Below are positions 1 through 7,316 of a DNA stretch of 10,886 nucleotides, piece after piece; within the stretch, counting starts at the first letter, position 1, and the number at the start of each line of letters is the position of its first letter. The DNA is from Coemansia sp. RSA 922. Its lineage: Eukaryota; Kickxellomycota; Kickxellomycetes; Kickxellales; Kickxellaceae. A model generated the notes under the pieces. The model ran no database searches, was not told where the DNA came from, and saw nothing but the letters and a program-made list of their open reading frames with translations. Location: assembly GCA_027577415.1 (NCBI GenBank), contig JANBQS010000883.1, positions 1-10,886 on the forward strand. The letters are read 5' to 3'. The position numbers and the translations under genes are program-made.

Positions 1-2067
1 CTAGCGCGCTTCATCAGCCACGCCTCTTTGGTGACTCTGGAGATCGCCATTTGTCGCCGCAACAACAAGGTAACGATACAATAGCTACTCAATGTTCCAT
101 ATACTGAAAGGGGATCCCTAGTTGCCAACACATATAACCTTTCCACTCGGTGTGTGAGTTTTGGTTGCTTATCTCTACCTACACGTGCCTACATGAAGAA
201 CGGTATGTGGGTCACAGGCAAGGACTGTCCATTGCTACCTCTTTCACATGCGTGACTCGTTACTTTTAATACTTCATTCCCGGAGATTTCTTGTGCTTTT
301 GACCGCATACGTGGCGCACTTGCAAACCACCCTTTCCTTTAACATTTTTTTGTTGGTATGTTATCTTGCTAACTACCACCATGATAAAAAACATTTGCTG
401 GTTATATAGGTCGAAACGGTACAGGCAGTGCTTACCCCACTCACCAATATCCTTTTGTCAGCCGACCCTGGAACGGCGCCTTTGAAAACAGTGGCCTATT
501 TATCCACGAAGGAGATACCGCCTCGACGCCCCAACAGCAGACCAGTGTTCCGCTGAACGCAGATGGCGACCCTTCATCCTCGACTGCCAATCCGCCACCA
601 ACACCGCAGAACGAGGCATCCATGCTTAAGAGCCAACCCAGGCCGTCTGCTCGTACCACCAGCCAATCGTCATCTGCGGCGTCGACAGCACCAATGTCTC
701 TATCGTCCAGTTTGGAAGCCTCACTACTAGACACGCAACTCGATAAGAGTAATGTCCTGCTGTTAGGTCCAACTGGGTCGGGAAAGACGCTGTTGGCCAA
801 GACGTTGGCTCAGATTCTCGATGTTCCATTTTCCGTGTCTGACGCAACACCTCTGACTCAGGCCGGATACGTAGGCGAGGACGTTGAGGTTGTTATTCAG
901 CGCCTACTCCAGAGCTGTGACTATGACGTAGCGCGTGCCGAACAGGGAATTGTGTTTATCGACGAGATTGACAAGATTGCGCGTAAGCCCGACTCTTTCT
1001 CAATGTCCAAAGATGTTTCTGGCGAGGGTGTTCAACAGGGATTACTGCGTATGCTCGAGGGAACCATTGTCACCGTGACAGACAAGTCAGGCCACGGAAG
1101 CAGTAGTGGCAACGGGTCTAATTCCGGCGGTACTGGCTCCATATCTCCATTCCCACCTCCAGGGCTAGGACCTATGTCGCACATTCCTCCACTTGCTGGA
1201 GTTGCGCCTAGTGGAAGTGGTACTTTGCGTCGAGGTAACCCGTTGTCTGGCGCATTTGGACCTGGAAATGGAATGCCTGGAAACGGCTTGGGCGGTAATG
1301 GCAATGGCGGTGGCAGTGGAGGAAAAGGCGATGTGTACCAAGTCGATACCAGCAATATTTTGTTTATCCTCAGCGGAGCATTCGTAGGACTCGACCGACT
1401 TATCATGGAGCGTGTAGCCAAGGCGTCGATAGGATTTGGCAACCCAGTACGTAGAGTCGGCGATACCTCGACACCAGTCGACCTACAGGCAATGAACGTT
1501 CCCCCCGTGAACTTCCCCTCCACATCATCCGCGACAGAGTCCGAGACAGCGCCATTCAACCCGCTGGACTACACGGAGCCCAGCGACCTGATTAAATTCG
1601 GACTTATTCCTGAATTCATCGGTCGACTACCAGTGATTACCAGTGTTGGCGCTTTGAGCAAAGATGCATTAGTACGTGTATTGGTAGAGCCCAAAAACGC
1701 GCTAGTACGGCAGTACGAGGCACTATTAGGACTAAGTGGCGCACAATTGCATATCACCCGACCGGCGCTACTTACTATTGCGCAGCAGGCGATTGAGAAA
1801 CAGACAGGAGCGCGTGGTCTGAGAAGAATCATGGAGAACTTGTTGCTAGAACCTATGTTTGACTGTCCTGGCACATCTATCAGATATGTTGTTGTCGATT
1901 CGGAAGTCGCTGCATTTAAAAAGCGGCCATTGTATTTTAGCAAGATTCAAGAGGCTGATGTAGAAGCTGCTATTTGGGATGACGACCGTCGGAATGGCTC
2001 ACAGCCTATATCGTCATCGCCAGAAGAGCGGGCTAGAGCTCAGCAGCAGGGAGTTGTTACTGGCTGA
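1..2067 (+). CDS. CLPX: Mitochondrial-type ClpX, AAA+ unfoldase (5'-partial)
   Basis: This is the ATP-dependent unfoldase of the ClpXP type, expected in the mitochondrial matrix, where it unfolds proteins and hands them to ClpP. The supported coding exons are 1-69 and 410-2067, ending in TGA. Seen in order: Walker A GPTGSGKT (766-789), pore-1 loop GYVG (865-876), Walker B with DEID (952-972), the VDTSNILF strand, the IGFG loop (1429-1440), the arginine finger in PEFIGRLP (Arg codon 1624), and sensor-2 GAR (Arg codon 1813). The C-terminal small domain is complete. The linker before Walker A is long and Ser/Thr/Gln/Pro-rich. The conserved N-terminal AAA+ segment (YxxGQxxAK type), any zinc finger and the targeting peptide must lie upstream of the window. 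The ATG at 622 is internal, because the frame stays open and protein-like back to 410. Odd points are a large low-complexity insertion after LEGT and retention of the IGF loop. The identification is firm; only the 5' structure is uncertain. Confidence 0.93.
70..409 (+). other. Inferred intron in the ClpX gene
   Basis: A 340-base GT-AG intron is inferred. The donor is AAG|GTAACG at 69/70 and the acceptor is TATATAG ending at 409. A branch-point-like GCTAAC lies at 368-373. Joining 69 to 410 keeps phase: one base of a Gly codon comes from the first exon and two from the second. The join links two Gln/Gly/Pro-rich linker stretches of similar character, with no stop. A second donor, GTATGT at 356, would give a 54-base intron to the same acceptor, but the frame needed before it meets a TAA at 340-342, so a coding exon ending at 355 is unlikely. 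Confidence 0.6.
1081..1329 (+). other. Low-complexity insertion in ClpX at the RKH-loop position
   Basis: About 83 codons rich in Gly, Asn, Ser and Pro lie between LEGTIVTVT and [12 protein letters not shown]. In E. coli ClpX the equivalent segment is about 20 residues and carries the Arg-Lys-His motif that contacts ssrA-type tags. No RKH triplet is visible here; the only basic pair is in the segment TLRRGN. The stretch is in frame and free of stops. It is GC-rich with mixed Gly codons, which fits coding sequence better than an unspliced intron, although an in-frame intron cannot be excluded without transcript data. Confidence 0.75.
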
Positions 2068-2447
2068 GACTAAACAATCCTCTTTTTCATCTTTTATACT
2101 TATTTTTCTTGTGTTTTTACTACTACAAAATTTTGTAACCAATATTGGCGATAGTATAGAATAATACACGTCCAATACTACTTTGGTTGATATCAACTTT
2201 CCTATTGTTGCTGATCTAGATGTAGCCTCGTGGAGCTCAGAGGAATTGCCTATGAGGGGGTTTATCGATTATCTGAGAGCGGTAAACCTGCTGGTTTAGG
2301 ACAGCACTCTCCGTTCGCCGCAGCTCACAACAGCCTTAGAGACATTAGCAACAATACCAGTATGAGAGCGCTAAGAGATGGCTATGAATACAGACGTTGA
2401 AATGTTATTTGCTAATCAATAGATAAAAAAGAAGAAAATGTCGGCGC
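2068..2447. other. Spacer between convergent ClpX and Argonaute genes
   Basis: These 380 bases separate two convergent stop codons and must hold both 3' untranslated regions. The ClpX side (2075-2165) is T/A-rich, as expected for a 3' UTR. The Argonaute side (about 2395-2447) is A-rich on the plus strand, so T-rich on the Argonaute strand. No clear canonical AATAAA signal stands out on either strand. A roughly 60-codon open frame on the plus strand (about 2215-2400, ending in TGA) has no start codon of its own and is not called as a gene. Confidence 0.6.
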
Positions 2448-5084
2448 TCACATAAAGTATATGGACTCGTCAAGACTGTTGTTGATCTTGATGATTTTAG
2501 CAGCGACCGAGCCTGGAGCCGTGGATCTTCCGCCAATAGTAGTACCAACACCGCCATAGTGTCCACTGCTCGACTCAGTAGCCTCCTCAAAGCCAACACC
2601 CATGTCCACAAGATGGCAGCGAGCGCGATCAGCCACACGATGCGCATAGTACACGGGTGGGACAAGAGAGACCGAGCGCGTGCAGATTGCATAGGTATAG
2701 CACAAGTGGTAGGTGAGCTGCTGGATGTCGTCAGCAGTGAAATTGGCGTCATCGTGCAAGACATAATAGTGCGTAGGGCGCGAGGTACCTTGGATAGCGG
2801 CATGAGCGAACAAGTAAAAGTCGGTTATTCCAGGCATAGTAATCGAGCGATCAATGATAGTGCCTGGGATCATGTTGCCATTTTTGTCACCGTCGCCGCG
2901 ATTCATGGGGAAGAAGCGTGTGTTGTGGCGCTTGAGCACGGCAAGGAAGGTGATCTCAGGCTTGTATCCCTGCTCAAGCGATGCGCAGGCGCGCTGGAGC
3001 TCAATGAGCTCGCGGTTACGGACCTGGGCAAACTGTGTCTCGCTGACTCCGTCGCGGTAGAAGATGATACGCAAGGGCTTGGCCCCGGCAGCCTTATAGA
3101 ACAGCTTGAGATGACGCGCGAAGGCCTCCTGCAGCTTGTCGACCATCTCCTGGCGCGATAGCAGCTGGATCAAAGTAGCAGCATAGCGGGTCCCCTCAAG
3201 GTTGGTTGAGCCGACGACTGCGGCAATCGAGGGCTTGTGTTGCTCGCCAGGCCCCGGGTGTGTGACGTCGCAGCCCAAAAACAGCGTCGGCTTCTTGCGC
3301 AGCAACTTCGACATGTGCCCAGCTGACAGACTCTGGTTGACACCGCCCAGTTTGGCGTTGATCTTCAGGCAGAGGTTAGCGCAGTACTGCATGCTTGGCC
3401 GCTGGACGTGCTTTGACTGCATGCACTGGGTGTGAACGCCAAGCGTCGTGTAGGCGTAGTTCTTAACGCTCTGGTAGACCTGGGTATTGGTTGACGGCAA
3501 AATAACCAAAAGCAGCTGGGGCGAGGTTTTGGGCGGCAGGGGGATGCTCTTGCAAGCCAGCATCATCTCGCGTGGAATGTCGCCATGTGGGCTTCCATAG
3601 ACGATAGGCGGCTGCGAGGTTTTAATTGTATATCCCGACTGCTTACAGGCGCTGATAAGCGTCGTGACAAAGTTACGCACACTCGTGTCGCTCATGTACT
3701 GGCGGTTGACCAGCACCAGAACGGCCCAATAGGCGAGAGAAGGGCCGGGCTTCAGCACCATCTTGCCCATCATGTTCCACACCCCGTTATGTGGGACAAA
3801 CGAGCGATCGCGCGATGCATTGGCGTAGTCGACTGTGGGCGGTGGCAGCACGCGTGCCTCGACCTGAGCAAGCTCATTAGGCAACGACAGGCCGAATGCC
3901 TTGACAACCGCCTGCCCGCCCAAATTGGTCTGCGTCAAAACCTTCCTAATGCGTTCCATGTTGCTGCTAGGGTGCTGGCACGCAAACTTGACCATGTCGG
4001 CCGTCTGCCTCTCGTCCAGATGGCCCCTGTAGCGCTGGTTCTCGGCAATATGGCAAAACTCGATGGGGAAGACCGAGTTCTTGCGGCCAACCAGTCCGGG
4101 GAGGAACGGATAGCTCAGCTTGATGTTGTAGCGGCGCTGATAGTACTGCGCAACCGTAATGCTTTCCGGCTTGCCGGGCCTGTCGGGGTCCTCCCAGTCA
4201 AAGGACTCCACGTCGAGACTCTTAGACGTAGTGCCCCGAACTGCAAACTTGCGCCGGCCCTTGATGCCGCGGTGACCGACAAACATAATCAGACCGCGAA
4301 GGAACGTACCCATCTCACGCAACGTCTGTACGGTTAGTTTGCCACGAAGCTGACTGGCGTCCTTGAGGTTCATAATGCTCGTCAGCGCCTCGAGGAGACT
4401 GCCGGCCGTATACATGGCTGTGACGGCCGTGTTAACGTTGAGATAAAGGTGGTCGACTCCGGGACGGATGCTGAACGAAAAGCCACTCCAGAGCTCCAAA
4501 CCTCCCGACGTCCGTTGCGACTGAGCGCGCGTAAAGAACGAGCGGTTGAATCCAACCATCTCCAGATGCAACACGGATCCGATAGCTAGGTCGAGAGCGT
4601 TGATCGCCGCTTGGATATCGCCCATACTGACATTGCCTCGGCCAGTCATAAACTCTGTCAGGATACTGGTGTTGACCACAGCGGCTTCGCGGAGGCGGAT
4701 GACGTACTTTTCGGTGTTGCCATCGTCATTGAAGTTAATATCCAGATCCAGCCACTCCTGAGATCCACAGATACGCTTGGGCGCATATGCGATCTTGCGT
4801 GAGTCGTACACCATCGGGATGCCACTGAGCTTGCTCTGCCGGTACTCGACCATCGCTGCGTCAAACACCGAGCGCATGTACGCGGGCGGCGGAAGCTTCT
4901 TGAATTCGCCGCGCTCGGGCCTGACCACGACGTCATACTGGTAGATATTTTCCTCGGGATACTTTTTGATCTCGACGTAGTTCGCAAACACCCTTTTGCG
5001 CTGACCCTGTGTGCCGTACGCTTTTCCTCCGCCATGGGCCCCAAGGGTGTCGGGGCGTTGAACGGAAGACGAACGCTGACTCAT
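2448..5084 (-). CDS. AGO: Argonaute, slicer-type RNA-silencing effector
   Basis: This protein binds small guide RNAs and cleaves or represses complementary RNA in the RNAi pathway. It is one uninterrupted 878-codon frame from ATG 5084 to TGA 2448, a normal length for the family. Domains in order: N domain (about residues 28-160), linker L1 with LELWSGFSFSIRP (196-208), PAZ (about 228-385, with NIKLSYPFLPG and ENQRYRG), MID (about 430-580), and PIWI to the C-terminus, which ends in the typical YFM. The catalytic DEDH tetrad is complete: D606 (GCDVTHPGPG), E646 (SRQEM), D678 (FYRDGVSE) and H814 (YYAHR). The 5'-phosphate pocket is also present: Y537, K541, Q553, K574 and K578. The frame extends 13 codons further upstream to a TTG, but the ATG at 5084 with A at -3 is the sensible start. 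The N-terminal extension is short, about 25 residues. No Dicer or RNA-dependent RNA polymerase is nearby. The protein is expected to be active. Confidence 0.96.
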   Translation of the reverse strand: MSQRSSSVQRPDTLGAHGGGKAYGTQGQRKRVFANYVEIKKYPEENIYQYDVVVRPERGEFKKLPPPAYMRSVFDAAMVEYRQSKLSGIPMVYDSRKIAYAPKRICGSQEWLDLDINFNDDGNTEKYVIRLREAAVVNTSILTEFMTGRGNVSMGDIQAAINALDLAIGSVLHLEMVGFNRSFFTRAQSQRTSGGLELWSGFSFSIRPGVDHLYLNVNTAVTAMYTAGSLLEALTSIMNLKDASQLRGKLTVQTLREMGTFLRGLIMFVGHRGIKGRRKFAVRGTTSKSLDVESFDWEDPDRPGKPESITVAQYYQRRYNIKLSYPFLPGLVGRKNSVFPIEFCHIAENQRYRGHLDERQTADMVKFACQHPSSNMERIRKVLTQTNLGGQAVVKAFGLSLPNELAQVEARVLPPPTVDYANASRDRSFVPHNGVWNMMGKMVLKPGPSLAYWAVLVLVNRQYMSDTSVRNFVTTLISACKQSGYTIKTSQPPIVYGSPHGDIPREMMLACKSIPLPPKTSPQLLLVILPSTNTQVYQSVKNYAYTTLGVHTQCMQSKHVQRPSMQYCANLCLKINAKLGGVNQSLSAGHMSKLLRKKPTLFLGCDVTHPGPGEQHKPSIAAVVGSTNLEGTRYAATLIQLLSRQEMVDKLQEAFARHLKLFYKAAGAKPLRIIFYRDGVSETQFAQVRNRELIELQRACASLEQGYKPEITFLAVLKRHNTRFFPMNRGDGDKNGNMIPGTIIDRSITMPGITDFYLFAHAAIQGTSRPTHYYVLHDDANFTADDIQQLTYHLCYTYAICTRSVSLVPPVYYAHRVADRARCHLVDMGVGFEEATESSSGHYGGVGTTIGGRSTAPGSVAAKIIKINNSLDESIYFM

Positions 5085-5197
5085 AATAGTACAGGTGAAT
5101 GAGATAGTTGTCAATGAATTCAAAAGAGGCGAAAAGAGAAAAGAGGAAAAACTTTTGGCGAGGCAGGGAGAGGGAGGGCGGGCGCCGAAGAGCTTTG

Positions 5198-5206
5198 TTT
5201 TTTATA
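5198..5206 (-). promoter_or_regulatory. Putative TATA box of the Argonaute gene
   Basis: Read on the minus strand this is TATAAAAAA, about 115 bases before the Argonaute ATG. It is followed by a C/T-rich leader (about 5145-5180 on the minus strand), common in fungal core promoters and 5' UTRs. The transcription start is inferred, not seen. Confidence 0.45.
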
Positions 5207-5450
5207 CCACACATTCATTCTCAGAAAAGCCATTAGCAGAAAATGCTTTGTTCTGTGATCAACTGACTCTGAGATGATGAAACGCAGCAAAGTGCTGGAT
5301 GAGGGGGTTCTTATAGAGTGATAATTATTAGGATGTGACAAGCTTTAACATCAGAGGTATCCGCATCCATCTAACGCACGCATCCTCGCCCACCGTCCAA
5401 TGAGCTCGCATCTATGACCTCATCCCTCATTCGGGATGCACAATTCAAGG
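5207..5450. other. Upstream region of Argonaute, no gene seen
   Basis: This non-coding stretch upstream of the Argonaute promoter shows only short open frames on either strand, without start context or recognisable motifs. It may hold distal promoter elements. I see no repeat or RNA gene in it. Confidence 0.4.
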
Positions 5451-6098
5451 TTAGTTGCCCGGAATCTGCTCGCATGCCATCCGCCCATTGCCGTCCATAG
5501 TGCTACTGTGCGGGTCCTTAGGATCAGCTGGGTACTGGTTGCCGTGGGCAGGTACGATGCGAATACGTAACTTGTAAAGATCAGACATGCTGTGCCTCTG
5601 ACCATAGCCACATCGCCATTTACGGATGTTGATAGAGTGATATTGCCTTCATGGCCAAAAATGGTAAACTAGTCAGATGCCCTGCATATCCTCATTGAGT
5701 GTTTTGACCTGAGAACCTTACAGCCCAGCTATCGCAAAGCTGACTGGAGGACCTTAACGAACGTAGCCTTTATCTCTACCCCTGGTCGCTGTCTCGCATA
5801 GTTTGTTCGCCAAAGTCGCGCCCATTGTGTCAAAAGTACCCGTACTCAGATAGTTTGTCGCCGAGCTCGCATGAATGTCAGCTATTTTGCCAGTTGCGTT
5901 GGTCGTCGAGTCCGAACCATATTAGATCGCTGGGTTGCGAGTTGGGTAACCATAGCATAGGAAGAAAGATGCTGTCATATACTGTGTAATATCGGCTTGT
6001 GCCTGTAAATGCCCCATGTTCCCTTGTTCCATGGCGCTTGTGCATGCATGCTCAACTACGTCGAAATAAAGGAATATTCGGGTGATGATAATCTCGTA
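5451..6098 (-). pseudogene. Possible decayed coding region, family unknown
   Basis: On the minus strand, one frame from 6098 to 5451 carries three long open runs: 58 codons (6098-5925), 55 codons (5921-5758) and 66 codons (5649-5454). They are separated by stops at 5924-5922, 5757-5755, 5721-5719, 5676-5674 and 5652-5650. The translated runs read like secreted or globular protein, for example QADITQYMTASFFLCYGYPT, TFDTMGATLANKLCETATRG and IVPAHGNQYPADPKDP. No family is recognised. The stops are fewer than the roughly ten expected by chance over this length, but that is weak evidence. Near 5690-5600 another frame (with GHEGNITLSTSVNGDV) looks equally protein-like, so a frameshift or introns are possible. 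It could be a dead gene, several exons of an intron-rich gene, or chance. Confidence 0.28.
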
Positions 6099-6106
6099 TC
6101 ATATCT

Positions 6107-6436
6107 TCCAGAGCTTTATTTATCAGAAATATGTAAACAGCATATTGGTACTTTCACATCGATACATTTGTTCTACATGATATAAAAAGTAATTTACTCT
6201 CGAAATTATAAAAAAAAAAAATAATAGATATGAGACTACTTATAATATGTTGATCAGTCATATTACTTTCACCCCACCGCCACTTTGCCCTGAGTCGGAT
6301 CCGAACTCAAGCCAAACACGCAAGGCAAGCATCAACCAGGCCACATAGCACCAGAGTGCGAAAATGAGATTCCCCCACCCACCCATCTATTTCCCCAAGT
6401 ACTCCTTGAACACTGTATTTAAAGCACAATTTCCAT
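6107..6436. other. AT-rich intergenic stretch
   Basis: No gene is seen here. The part from 6107 to 6265 is strongly AT-rich with an A-run near 6210-6221. An imperfect palindrome around a GGATCC core (TGAGTCGGATCCGAACTCA) lies at 6291-6309. It resembles a tRNA T-arm only superficially, and no acceptor stem, D-arm or anticodon arm can be built around it. Confidence 0.4.
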
Positions 6437-6919
6437 TTGTCTAGATTAATTGGCGGCCGATCAACTCTGGTTCTATCCAAAACCAAAAAATGGACTCTAT
6501 TCAAAAAACAAACAACTCTGGGCTCTACCGAGTCCTTACTTGGCTTACCCTCCGATCATCCTGCTGTGTATCTCCTTGTCGAGATATCTGCGGCGTGTCG
6601 GAAGATGCGGGCGAACAAACTCTTCACTCTGGGCGACATTATTGGGTGAAGCGAGTTGACTGGTGTGACAATATCGTGTGACAACCCTATTTTGCAACCG
6701 TACATGCTGGCTTTTGGCCAGCGCCGGGTCAACCTCTACCCCCACGTCGTTCACAAACTCCTTAACTATCCGCTCAACCCGAAAAGATGCGCTGTGTGGG
6801 TGCACGCTCAACCAGGTGGCGTTCTCCTAGAAGTCCATATTTCACACCAGGGGCAACCAACTGCGTCTTCCACGGAGGTCGCGCCGATAAGACTGGTTTG
6901 GTTGGGTACTAATAAATAA
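6437..6919 (+). other. Plus-strand open stretch with one stop, status unclear
   Basis: One plus-strand frame is open from 6437 to 6646, has a TGA at 6647-6649, then stays open to a TAA at 6917-6919. That is about 160 codons with one interruption. The downstream part includes NLYPHVVHKLLNYPLNPKR and HAQPGGVLLEVHI, which read plausibly as protein. No ATG suits the upstream part; the frame begins at a TTG. The opposite strand is also open over 6811-6545 (88 codons), so this may be chance. No family is recognised on either strand. Confidence 0.2.
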
Positions 6920-7316
6920 AACCTAATATTAAAATAGCGAGAATGAGAACGGATATCACGAGGCTATCCAAGGCGCGCTGGATTCAGCTGACAAAAATCC
7001 AAACGCCTCTTTCTCGTTATTATGGCTAATATATCATGCCGCAATTAAAACTTGCAAAGTTCTTGCATCGCGCCTGTCTGCAAGAACGAGCTTAGCGAAA
7101 AGCTATCTTGCTATTAAGCACAGCGCTTAGAATCCACTCTGTCTGGTTGATTTTATTGTCCTTATCATAACAACCACGTCTTCTGTCTGCGTTGCTGTTT
7201 GGCCGCCGCTGCCATTTAGTGTAACATGCCAACGACTATTTCCTTCCTTTCAAATTAAGCTAAAATAAGATCTTTATGTCGTAAGAAACAATAAGAAAAA
7301 GGTAGAGCAAATGTGA
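6920..7316. other. 3' flank of the unknown gene, no gene seen
   Basis: This region contains the 3' untranslated region of the 472-codon minus-strand gene that ends at 7317. On that strand the first 70 bases after the stop are T-rich, with ATAAAG about 45 bases downstream as a possible weak polyadenylation element. A perfect hairpin lies at 7059-7087. No open frame of interest was found. Confidence 0.4.
7059..7087. repeat. Perfect 9-bp inverted repeat (hairpin)
   Basis: The arms GTTCTTGCA (7059-7067) and TGCAAGAAC (7079-7087) are exact reverse complements separated by 11 bases. It lies about 230 bases beyond the stop codon of the minus-strand unknown gene. It could be a hairpin in a 3' transcript, a protein-binding palindrome, or chance. 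Confidence 0.6.

Noticed and set aside
1032..1559. 175-codon minus-strand open frame opposite ClpX
   Set aside because: It is a Pro/Leu-rich mirror of the Gly/Asn-rich ClpX insertion and has no independent support.
3585..4337. 250-codon plus-strand open frame opposite Argonaute, plus a 200-codon frame at 2559-3161
   Set aside because: They lie wholly antisense to a well-supported, conserved protein and have Arg/His/Leu-rich composition typical of antisense shadows in GC-rich coding DNA, with no domain.
5085..5123. N-terminal extension of Argonaute by 13 codons
   Set aside because: The extension begins at TTG, which is not expected as a eukaryotic start, and the ATG at 5084 has A at -3.
6291..6309. 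tRNA-like T-arm (TGAGT...ACTCA around GGATCC)
   Set aside because: The loop is too long, and no acceptor stem, D-arm or anticodon arm can be paired around it on either strand.
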